This document shows, in pieces, positions 1 through 5,246 of a stretch of DNA of 6,622 bases. Position 1 is the stretch's first letter; every line of letters starts with the position of its first letter. The notes under the pieces were generated by a model that saw nothing but the letters and a program-made list of their open reading frames with translations, was not told the origin of the DNA and did no database searches. This DNA comes from Oscillospiraceae bacterium (GTDB taxonomy: Bacteria > Bacillota > Clostridia > Oscillospirales > Ruminococcaceae), in assembly GCA_017848075.1 (NCBI GenBank), contig JAGALG010000059.1, forward strand, positions 1 through 6,622, given 5' to 3'. Position numbers and translations under genes: made by a program.

Positions 1-6
1 CCCTTT

Positions 7-30
7 TATGCAGGAACATATTCCTGCATA
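7..30. repeat. Perfect 10-bp inverted repeat upstream of the surface-protein gene
   Basis: The arms TATGCAGGAA (7-16) and TTCCTGCATA (21-30) are exact reverse complements around a 4-nt spacer, CATA. The site ends 31 bases before the ATG at 62. A weak -10-like hexamer, CATAAT (27-32), overlaps its right arm, so it could be an operator covering a promoter. It could also be a 5'-UTR hairpin. No U tract follows, so it is a poor terminator candidate. The inverted repeat is seen directly; any regulatory role is inference. Confidence 0.5.
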
Positions 31-45
31 ATTCTACTCTAATCA

Positions 46-53
46 CGAGGAGG
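46..53 (+). promoter_or_regulatory. Ribosome binding site of the surface-protein gene
   Basis: CGAGGAGG contains a strong Shine-Dalgarno core and lies 8 bases before the ATG at 62. This fixes the start of the 767-residue protein. Confidence 0.85.
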
Positions 54-61
54 ATCGAAAG

Positions 62-2365
62 ATGAAATTACGCAAATGTTTGTCTCTGCTGCTGGCAGGC
101 GTGATGGCAGTCAGCATGGCTGTACCTGCCTTTGCAAGCGAAACAGAGACAGAGGAAGAGGGCAGCTATCCTGTTATGCCAATGATCGAGGATGCGGAAG
201 CTCCGGAGCTGGTGAGCATTACCCTTGATACAACAGTGGTGGAACCGAATGGTGAAATTCAGATGACCGTAGTCGCAAAAGATGATATTTCGGGTGTGAA
301 TGATGGTTATGTAAATTTCCGCTGCAGCGAAAGAGAAAATGGAATTAGCGGCTGGTTCCATAGCGATGAAAACAGCTATGATGAAGAGAGCAAAACATGG
401 ATCATGACCGGCACTATAAATATCAGCGAATATGAGCTGGAAGGTCTGTATGAAATTTCCGATGTTGTACTTTGGGATAAAGCACAGAACGATGCAATCT
501 ATTACAAAAAGGCATATAGGGACGAACTCCCTCTTCCGGAATCTTGTGCAAATCTATCCTTTACGGTCAAAGAGAATATTACGGAAGACAGTACGGCGCC
601 GGAATTACTGGATATTACCCTTGATACAACTGTAGTGGAACCGAGTGGTAAAATTCAGCTGACTGTGACGGCAAAAGATGACCTTTCCGGTTTGGATTAT
701 GGCTCTGTGGACTTCTATTGCAGTGAAAGAGAGCATGGGATCGATGGCTGGTTCAATACAGAAGAAAACAGCTATGACGAAGAAAGCAAAACATGGACTT
801 TAAGGGGAACCATCGAAATCAGCCAGTGGGCTTGTGCCGGAGACTACAAAATTGACTCCATCTATCTTGATGACCGAGCAGGAAATCATGTATGGTATTA
901 TGCAAATGTGGACGAGGGTATAGATGCTCTCCCGATCCCGGCTTCTTGTGCTGATCTGTCCTTCACGGTAAAGGAAAATCCAACAGAAGACTGCACTTCT
1001 CCGGAATTGGTGAGCATTTCTATCAATAAAGAAAGCGTAAAAGCACCGGGCCAGGTACAGGTTACAGTCAGTGCAAAAGATGATCGTTCCGGATTTGAAG
1101 GCTTTTTTGTGCGTTTTTACAGCAGTGCAAGAGAAAAGGAAATTGAGTGGAGTTCCTATAGTGATGATGTAAGTTATGATGCAGAAACAGGAATCTGGAC
1201 TTTGACTGACGCCATTGAAATCGGTGAGTATGAGCTGGCAGGTTTGTACGAAATTGAATATATTCAACTGAGAGACAGAGAAGATAATGTTCACACCTAT
1301 TCAAATGATACTCGTAACGAAAAGAATCGCATCCCGGCCCCTTACAATAAACTGGCCTTCTTTGTAGAAAACACCAGCGTTGCTGTAGGCGACATCGAAT
1401 CCTCCACTGCTGATGCAGGGCTGGCAAGTCGTATTGAAACCGAAGTAGCAGACAACGGCACAGCCTATATTCACTATGGTCAGGATGCAACTCTCCCTGC
1501 AGAGGTATTCACTGCTATTGAGGGCACCGACAAAGAAGTGGTTCTGATGAGTGAAGGTATCGAGTGGGTCTTCAACGGTCAGGATATCCAGAGCGAAAAT
1601 GTAAAAGAAATTGATCTGGAAGTGGGCATTGAACGGGATCGCCGCTCCGAAAGCGAAAATGCTGATGAAATTGAGGATGCACTGGATAAGAAAAACTCCA
1701 TCATTGTAAGCTTCCCGCCAAACGGTAAACTGCCGGGTAAAGCAACCATCCGCATTAAGATGGATCATGTATTCCGTGATTATTTGGACTATACTCTTGG
1801 TGAAAACAGCCTGTATGTGTATTACTATGATAATAGCACAGGTAAATTCGTAGAAGTTGCTGCTGGTATTTCTGTAGGCGATGACGAATATTTGACATTT
1901 GAGATCGACCATAACAGCGATTTTGTCATTATGAATGGTGCATATAGAAAAAATGAGCCACAGAAACCGATCGTATCCGTGGAAGAAGAGGAAAGCTATA
2001 AAGTCAGCTTATCCAAATCTTATGAAAACGGTGAAGTAAAAGCAGATATGAAATCTGCTACCCGTGGTGAGAAAGTATATCTGACCGTAAGTCCGGATAA
2101 GGGCTATGTTCTGGATTCTCTGACTGTGACAAACAGCAAGGGCGAGGAATTGAAGCTCTACAAGGAGGACGGCAAATATTACTTCCGTATGCCGGAAGGC
2201 AAAGTGAGCATTGACGCAGAATTTGTAAAAGCAGGTTCTGTGAGCACAGAAACAGAAAAAGAGAACCCAAGCACCGGTGCAGATGACTTTGTTGCTGCTT
2301 CCGTTGCATTGGCACTTTGCTCCGCAGCCTGTGCCTTTGCTCTTTGTAACAAAAAAGTATTGTAA
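62..2365 (+). CDS. Secreted, probably sortase-anchored surface protein with three Ig-like repeats
   Basis: A 767-residue protein I cannot assign to a named family. Residues 1-25 form a signal peptide (basic KLRK, hydrophobic core, cleavage after AFA). An acidic linker follows. Three tandem beta-rich, Ig-like repeats lie at about 47-178, 179-312 and 313-437. Each opens with (A/S)PEL, has an AKDDxSG motif and ends in a (L)xFxVxEN strand. Residues 440-625 form a beta-rich domain ending in DHNSDFVIM, resembling modules in clostridial surface proteins. Residues 645-723 resemble a divergent InlB B-type repeat (GEKVYLTVSPDKGY, then FRMPEGKVSIDAEF). The C terminus has NPSTG (735-739), a hydrophobic stretch (743-762) and KK, which together make a sorting signal. 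The likely location is covalent attachment to the cell wall, facing outward. A ligand or adhesion role is possible but not shown. It is monocistronic, with a strong RBS and a terminator right after the stop. Confident in the secreted, modular, anchored reading; function unknown. Confidence 0.88.
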   Translation: MKLRKCLSLLLAGVMAVSMAVPAFASETETEEEGSYPVMPMIEDAEAPELVSITLDTTVVEPNGEIQMTVVAKDDISGVNDGYVNFRCSERENGISGWFHSDENSYDEESKTWIMTGTINISEYELEGLYEISDVVLWDKAQNDAIYYKKAYRDELPLPESCANLSFTVKENITEDSTAPELLDITLDTTVVEPSGKIQLTVTAKDDLSGLDYGSVDFYCSEREHGIDGWFNTEENSYDEESKTWTLRGTIEISQWACAGDYKIDSIYLDDRAGNHVWYYANVDEGIDALPIPASCADLSFTVKENPTEDCTSPELVSISINKESVKAPGQVQVTVSAKDDRSGFEGFFVRFYSSAREKEIEWSSYSDDVSYDAETGIWTLTDAIEIGEYELAGLYEIEYIQLRDREDNVHTYSNDTRNEKNRIPAPYNKLAFFVENTSVAVGDIESSTADAGLASRIETEVADNGTAYIHYGQDATLPAEVFTAIEGTDKEVVLMSEGIEWVFNGQDIQSENVKEIDLEVGIERDRRSESENADEIEDALDKKNSIIVSFPPNGKLPGKATIRIKMDHVFRDYLDYTLGENSLYVYYYDNSTGKFVEVAAGISVGDDEYLTFEIDHNSDFVIMNGAYRKNEPQKPIVSVEEEESYKVSLSKSYENGEVKADMKSATRGEKVYLTVSPDKGYVLDSLTVTNSKGEELKLYKEDGKYYFRMPEGKVSIDAEFVKAGSVSTETEKENPSTGADDFVAASVALALCSAACAFALCNKKVL
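200..1372 (+). repeat. Three tandem Ig-like domain repeats within the surface protein
   Basis: Repeat units are at about 200-595, 596-997 and 998-1372, with periods of 132 and 134 codons. Units 1 and 2 remain close at DNA level: 17 identical bases at 218-234 and 614-630, and 14 at 368-381 and 764-777, both exactly 396 bases apart. Unit 3 is clearly more diverged. Units 1 and 2 each keep a Cys pair (C88/C162 and C220/C296) that unit 3 replaces with Ser354 and about Tyr428. The pattern suggests a recent duplication of unit 1 or 2 beside an older unit 3. Confidence 0.85.
2264..2362 (+). other. Cell-wall sorting signal (NPSTG, hydrophobic segment, basic tail)
   Basis: The last 33 residues of the surface protein carry NPSTG, then a short acidic gap (ADD), a hydrophobic stretch of about 20 residues and a KKVL tail. 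This is the tripartite layout of LPXTG-type signals. The motif itself matches the (S/N)PxTG pattern known for Clostridioides difficile sortase B rather than LPXTG. Which sortase acts here cannot be told, because none is in the window. Confidence 0.75.
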
Positions 2366-2399
2366 AAAAACGCTCCCGATTCAATCGGGAGCGTTTTTT
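2364..2399. terminator. Symmetrical bidirectional terminator between convergent genes
   Basis: Arms CGCTCCCGATT (2371-2381) and AATCGGGAGCG (2383-2393) are exact reverse complements around one base. A realistic hairpin has 9 bp and a 5-nt loop. The left arm follows an A run (2364-2370) and the right arm precedes a T run (2394-2399), so it can end transcription in both directions. It serves the surface-protein gene on + and the DUF554 gene on -, whose stop codon (2398-2400) already touches the T tract. Confidence 0.92.
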
Positions 2400-3117
2400 A
2401 TAGTCCGGTAAAAGCGTAGAGCACCGCAATAATCAAGGCGGGCAGCAGATTTGCTACACGGATTGTATTTTTCCAAATCAGATTCATACCGACGCAGAAA
2501 ATCAGCACAGAACCAACCAAAGATAAATTCTGCAGGGCTGCATCGGTCAGCAGAGGCTCAATCAATTTGGCCAAAAGAGTAATCGAGCCCTGAAACAATC
2601 CAACAGGGATGGCCGAAAACAGACAGCCCTTTCCCAGGGAAGAAGCCATAACCAGAATAATAATAAAGTCCAGCAGTGCTTTGGCAGTCAGTGTGCTGTA
2701 GTTGCCATAGATGCCGTCCTGTACAGCACCAACGACAGCCATTGCTCCGATACATACGGTCATGGAAGCGGTGATAAATGCATTCAGGAATTGGTTGTCC
2801 TCCTGATTTCCGCTCTTGTCCCGCAGCCAGCTGCCGAACTGCTCCATTTTCCGATCCAAATCCATCCACTCACCCAGAATCGCACCAAGAGCAATGCTGA
2901 CGATCAGCATCATAGTACCACCGGAAGCTAATGTCGTTCCTTCCACACGGAGCATTTGCTCCATGACTCCAGCAATGCTGATAAACAGTACACAGATTCC
3001 CATTCCGCGAATCAGCGTTTCCTGACAGCGTTCATTTAACTTTTTTCCGCCGATCAGTCCAATGCCTCCGCCCAAAACAATGGCGGCCATATTGATGATC
3101 GTTCCAAGTCCAATCAT
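2398..3117 (-). CDS. DUF554 family integral membrane protein (YqgA/YdfK-like)
   Basis: A 239-residue, very hydrophobic protein of the DUF554 family (Escherichia coli YqgA and Bacillus subtilis YdfK type), about the usual length. About seven or eight membrane segments can be drawn, near residues 3-23, 36-54, 65-83, 112-132, 148-160, 165-186, 199-214 and 221-237. A charged loop at 85-110 separates the N- and C-terminal halves. Family-like stretches include GTIINMAAIVLGG at the start and the SAIPVGLFQGSITLLA region (168-183). The frame is open 28 codons further upstream, but the ATG at 3117 is chosen because AAAGGA lies 9 bases before it and a good promoter lies inside that extension. It is a single-gene unit, divergent from the small secreted-protein gene and convergent with the surface-protein gene. 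The molecular function of the family is not firmly established, and I infer none here. Confidence 0.93.
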   Translation of the reverse strand: MIGLGTIINMAAIVLGGGIGLIGGKKLNERCQETLIRGMGICVLFISIAGVMEQMLRVEGTTLASGGTMMLIVSIALGAILGEWMDLDRKMEQFGSWLRDKSGNQEDNQFLNAFITASMTVCIGAMAVVGAVQDGIYGNYSTLTAKALLDFIIILVMASSLGKGCLFSAIPVGLFQGSITLLAKLIEPLLTDAALQNLSLVGSVLIFCVGMNLIWKNTIRVANLLPALIIAVLYAFTGL

Positions 3118-3145
3118 GTGATCACATCCTTTTTCTGATGTAGAA

Positions 3146-3174
3146 ATAATAGCAGAGTGGTTACACTTTGGCAA
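3146..3174 (-). promoter_or_regulatory. Sigma-A-type extended -10 promoter of the DUF554 gene
   Basis: On the minus strand, TTGCCA (3174-3169) and TATTAT (3151-3146) are separated by exactly 17 bases. An extended -10 TG lies one base before the hexamer. Each hexamer departs from consensus by one or two bases. Transcription would start near 3140, giving a short leader before the ATG at 3117. This also argues against the longer reading frame that begins at 3201. Confidence 0.72.
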
Positions 3175-3254
3175 GTTAAATTGGAGAGATTTGGATGGCA
3201 TTTTTTTATTTTTATGGAGAAAATAAAAATAATGAAAAAGAAAGGAGCGATTGG

Positions 3255-3629
3255 ATGAAACATTCTGTGAAACTGGCTTTTGTTTCAGCGGCCTTTGCTG
3301 CTACTTTGCTGGCACAGCCGGTAAAAGCAATGGAAAATCGTGTGGAGAGTTTTCAACTGGAGCAGGGGGCTCTGCATTTTACTTTAGAGGAGCTGGAACA
3401 ACGCCTTGGACTTCGGGAAGGAGATCTGTTGGCACTGACTGTGCTGCTGCCGCCGGAAAAAGGTCAGCTTCTGATCAGCGGCGTTGTTGTAGAGCGAGGG
3501 GATACCCTTCTGCGAAGGGAATTGGAAGAGCTGTACTATGTGCCTGCCAAAGGCGAAGAGGATGATTGGTTTGCAGTCCTTCCGGTCTGCAGTCAGGATC
3601 TTTGTGCTGTGTTCAATTTGAAGGCTTAA
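3255..3629 (+). CDS. Small secreted protein, probably one stand-alone cadherin-like module
   Basis: A 124-residue protein of no named family that I recognise. Residues 1-25 are a signal peptide (MKHSVK, then a hydrophobic Ala-rich core, with cleavage after VKA), leaving a mature protein of about 99 residues. Residues about 44-110 follow the pattern of bacterial cadherin-like repeats: a hydrophobic strand (LLALTVLLP), then PEKGQLLISG, VVVERGDTL, and LxELYYVPAKGEEDDWF. This assignment is inferred by eye. Two cysteines near the end (C112, C117) could form a disulfide. There is no membrane anchor or sorting signal, so it is released or held by another protein. The ATG at 3255 is chosen over an in-frame one at 3195 because AAAGGAG lies 7 bases before it and the signal peptide begins there. 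It converges on sigF across a shared terminator. Modules of this kind usually occur in tandem inside large surface proteins, so a solitary one is uncommon. Confidence 0.8.
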   Translation: MKHSVKLAFVSAAFAATLLAQPVKAMENRVESFQLEQGALHFTLEELEQRLGLREGDLLALTVLLPPEKGQLLISGVVVERGDTLLRRELEELYYVPAKGEEDDWFAVLPVCSQDLCAVFNLKA

Positions 3630-3630
3630 T

Positions 3631-3663
3631 AAAGAAGCTCCCGAGGAAAGGGAGCTTCTTTTT
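3631..3663. terminator. Bidirectional terminator between the small secreted-protein gene and sigF
   Basis: AAAGAAGCTCCC (3631-3642) pairs perfectly with GGGAGCTTCTTT (3650-3661) around a 7-nt loop, GAGGAAA. The T run to 3663 serves the + strand. The A-rich left end gives a weaker U-rich tail on the - strand. It begins two bases after the + strand stop codon and reaches into the sigF stop codon (3662-3664), so both genes end in it. Confidence 0.88.
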
Positions 3664-4324
3664 ACAGCAATTTTTCTCTTAGCGACAAGAGGATTTTCTT
3701 TTCCCGACGGGAAACCTGCACCTGCGTCATACTCAGCTCCTTGGCAACCTGAGTTTGTGTTTGTCCTTGGAAGTAGCGCAGGAAGATCAAGCGCTGATCT
3801 CGCTCTTCCAGCTGGGACAGCAGTTGGTTCACGGCAATCGAGTCAGACAAGGCCTCCTCCGGAGAATGAACTGGCAGATCAAATTCTGCATTATCTTCTT
3901 CATGGGTCAGGGACAGAGGTGGTGCGGAGGCACAGATTGCCTCAACCAGTTGTCCCTCCTCAACTTGAAGGATCTGCGCAAGTTCCCGGACGGAGGGCTC
4001 CCGCCCTCGACTACGAGTAAAAAGATCTCGCTCCCGGTTGGCCTTCAAAGACAGTTCCTTTAGGGAGCGGCTGACTTTTATGGTACCTCCATCCCGGAAA
4101 AGGCGACGGATCTCCCCAAGGATCACCGGGACAGCGTAGGTGGAAAAACGAACGCCTCGCTGATGGTCGAAGCCATCGGTGGCTTTGACCAGACCTACAC
4201 AGCCGGCCTGATACAGGTCATCGTACTCGATGCCCTTTCCTTTGTAGCGCTGAGCGCAGGCATGCACCAGTCCAAGATTGCTTTGAATGATCTCTTCCCG
4301 GGAGGAATCAACGGTGCTGTTCAT
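3662..4324 (-). CDS. sigF: RNA polymerase sporulation sigma factor, sigma-F
   Basis: A 220-residue sigma-70-family factor that directs forespore transcription early in sporulation. Region 2 spans about 14-80 (EYDDLYQAGCVGLVKATDGFD for core binding and -10 contacts, then RFSTYAVPVILGEIRR). A KVSRSLKEL stretch (83-91), typical of sigma-F and sigma-G, follows. Region 3 is about 84-150, and a region 4.2 helix-turn-helix at about 190-212 ends in SMTQVQVSRREKK. Operon position after spoIIAA and spoIIAB identifies it as sigma-F rather than sigma-G or sigma-B. The ATG at 4324 is preferred to one at 4333, because the AAGGA there abuts the first ATG but sits 8 bases before the second. It overlaps spoIIAB by 17 bases, implying translational coupling. 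It is shorter than B. subtilis sigma-F (255 residues), mostly at the N terminus and C-terminal tail. In region 4.2, Arg replaces the Leu of the B. subtilis VSRLEKK segment. No spoVA genes follow. Confidence 0.95.
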   Translation of the reverse strand: MNSTVDSSREEIIQSNLGLVHACAQRYKGKGIEYDDLYQAGCVGLVKATDGFDHQRGVRFSTYAVPVILGEIRRLFRDGGTIKVSRSLKELSLKANRERDLFTRSRGREPSVRELAQILQVEEGQLVEAICASAPPLSLTHEEDNAEFDLPVHSPEEALSDSIAVNQLLSQLEERDQRLIFLRYFQGQTQTQVAKELSMTQVQVSRREKKILLSLREKLL

Positions 4325-4763
4325 GGGCTTCATCCTTGGAACGGATCTGTCGCTCCAGAGTTACGGTCGTCCCTTTTCCCGGTCGGGAGCTGACGCGTAG
4401 TTTATCTGTCAGGCTTTCCATCACAGCGAAGCCCAAACCGGCTCGCTCCTCCTCCGGAGCTGTAGTGAACAGCGGTTCTCTGGCCTTGGCAATGTCTTCA
4501 ATACCGCAGCCTTTGTCCTGTACTTTGATTACAACCCGATGGTTTTCATATAAGGCAGTTGTCACTGTGACTTTTCCGATACAATCCCGATAGCCATGAA
4601 CGATGGCATTGGTAACGGCCTCTGAGACAGCAGTTTTGATATCCATAAGCTCATCCATGGCAGGATCCAACTGGCAGAGAAACGCTGCCACAGAGGTACG
4701 GGCAAAAGACTCGTTGGCAGAGCGGGAATCAAAGGTAAGCCGCATGGTGTTGATAGCTTTCAT
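4308..4763 (-). CDS. spoIIAB: Anti-sigma F factor and serine kinase SpoIIAB
   Basis: A 151-residue GHKL-fold protein that binds and inhibits sigma-F and phosphorylates SpoIIAA using ATP. Sequence marks: NESFAR near the N terminus (Arg22 aligns with B. subtilis Arg20, which contacts partners), AVSEAVTNAIVHGY with N-box Glu48 and Asn52 (aligned with Glu46 and Asn50), the DKGCGI G1 box (83-88), the conserved REPLFTT segment, and ERAGLGF as the G2 box (about 106-112). Length is close to the B. subtilis protein. The ATG at 4763 is chosen over a TTG at 4781, since GGGAGGT (4779-4773) overlaps that TTG and lies 9 bases before the ATG. The gene is 33 bases after spoIIAA and overlaps sigF by 17 bases. 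All catalytic features appear intact. Confidence 0.96.
   Translation of the reverse strand: MKAINTMRLTFDSRSANESFARTSVAAFLCQLDPAMDELMDIKTAVSEAVTNAIVHGYRDCIGKVTVTTALYENHRVVIKVQDKGCGIEDIAKAREPLFTTAPEEERAGLGFAVMESLTDKLRVSSRPGKGTTVTLERQIRSKDEAHEQHR
4333..4337 (-). promoter_or_regulatory. Ribosome binding site deciding the sigF start
   Basis: AAGGA on the minus strand runs directly into the upstream ATG at 4333, so it cannot serve that codon. It lies 8 bases before the ATG at 4324. The site is inside the end of spoIIAB. Confidence 0.7.
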
Positions 4764-4772
4764 GGTGAAATG

Positions 4773-4779
4773 ACCTCCC
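4773..4779 (-). promoter_or_regulatory. Ribosome binding site deciding the spoIIAB start
   Basis: GGGAGGT on the minus strand is 9 bases before the ATG at 4763. It overlaps the alternative in-frame TTG at 4781, which is therefore unlikely to be used. Confidence 0.8.
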
Positions 4780-4796
4780 AATATGTGATTGCCGGC

Positions 4797-5114
4797 TTAG
4801 AATTTTGCCAGCTTGTCCATGCCGGCGATTTGCATGACTCGCCGGATAGAGGCAGAGAGCTGAGATAAGCGGACGATTCCGCCCAGCTCCTGCATAAGTT
4901 TATAGCGTCCCATAACCAGGCCGATGCCGGAGGAATCCATAAAGGTTACACCGCCGAAGTCTAAAATCAGCTCTGTGGGTCGATTTTGGAGAGCCATGCG
5001 GTCGATCTCCTCCCGAATGGCTTGAACACTGTGATGATCCAGCTCACCAAACAGCTGAGCGGACATATAATTTTCCTGCACATCAATGGTGACATAGGTT
5101 TTATTTGCTGCCAC
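4797..5114 (-). CDS. spoIIAA: Anti-sigma F factor antagonist SpoIIAA
   Basis: A 105-residue STAS-domain protein that, when unphosphorylated, binds SpoIIAB and frees sigma-F. It carries the family marks GELDHHS (23-29) and VTFMDSSGIGLVMGRYK. Ser61, the first Ser after Asp60, aligns with the Ser58 phosphorylated in B. subtilis. The C terminus (RRVMQIAGMDKLAKF) matches the family but stops about a dozen residues short of the B. subtilis protein (117 residues). The start is GTG, with AGAGGGG (5126-5120) 5 bases before it. It is the first gene of the operon, downstream of valS but separated from it by a terminator. Activation by SpoIIE dephosphorylation is family knowledge; spoIIE is not in the window. 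Confidence 0.95.
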   Translation of the reverse strand: MAANKTYVTIDVQENYMSAQLFGELDHHSVQAIREEIDRMALQNRPTELILDFGGVTFMDSSGIGLVMGRYKLMQELGGIVRLSQLSASIRRVMQIAGMDKLAKF

Positions 5115-5140
5115 GATTACCCCTCTTTTCTATGGTTTCT

Positions 5141-5190
5141 GTTCATAGAATAGCTTGTCCAACCTGAATTTTTGGGCGCAATCTGTCGAT
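5141..5190 (-). promoter_or_regulatory. Candidate sigma-H promoter and 0A-box-like sites of the spoIIA operon
   Basis: On the minus strand, AGGTTGG (5165-5159) and TATGAAC (5147-5141) are 11 bases apart. That is the spacing of sigma-H promoters (AGGA-type -35, GAAT-type -10), with one mismatch in each four-base core. Two sites read on the plus strand resemble the Spo0A box TGTCGAA: TGTCCAA (5156-5162), overlapping the -35, and TGTCGAT (5184-5190), each with one mismatch. B. subtilis spoIIA is known to use sigma-H and Spo0A, so the context fits, but short degenerate motifs arise easily by chance. Confidence 0.4.
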
Positions 5191-5207
5191 AGATCCTTAA
5201 AAAGGCG

Positions 5208-5238
5208 CAAAAAAAGAAGCCCTCCCATTTGGGAGGGC
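5208..5238 (-). terminator. Factor-independent terminator of valS
   Basis: An 8-bp GC-rich stem, GCCCTCCC (5238-5231 on the minus strand) with GGGAGGGC (5226-5219), encloses a 4-nt loop. It is followed by TTCTTTTTTT. It lies 8 bases after the valS stop and separates valS from the spoIIA operon. Confidence 0.93.
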
Positions 5239-5246
5239 TATAAAAC

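Noticed and set aside
62..80. Lipoprotein reading of the surface protein from Cys6
   Set aside because: Cys6 lies before the hydrophobic core, not after a lipobox. The AFA cleavage site and C-terminal sorting signal fit a wall-anchored protein.
800..1912. Two long open frames on the minus strand (800-1294 and 1301-1912) opposite the surface-protein gene
   Set aside because: They have no RBS that I can see and no recognisable domains, their composition is odd (rich in Phe, Ile, His and Cys), and they are fully antisense to a well-supported gene.
3118..3201. 28-residue N-terminal extension of the DUF554 protein
   Set aside because: The extension covers the sigma-A-type promoter, has no membrane character and is unlike the family, whose members start close to the GTIIN-type segment.
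3198..3224. Sigma-F-like promoter before the small secreted-protein gene (GCATT, then GGAGAAAAT)
   Set aside because: The -10 part fits the GGnnAnAnT pattern, but the -35 is imperfect and the spacer is only 13 bases, shorter than usual. The A-rich region makes chance matches likely.
3195..3254. Upstream ATG at 3195 giving the small secreted protein a 20-residue extension
   Set aside because: There is no RBS before 3195, the extension is low complexity, and it would bury the signal peptide. AAAGGAG lies 7 bases before the ATG at 3255.
3214..3258. 14-codon leader-like frame whose TGA overlaps the ATG at 3255
   Set aside because: The ATGA overlap suggests coupling, but no ribosome binding site precedes 3214 and the codons simply read through an A-rich leader.
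3755..4593. Plus-strand open frames opposite sigF and spoIIAB
   Set aside because: They are shadows of strongly conserved minus-strand genes and have no ribosome binding sites or recognisable domains.
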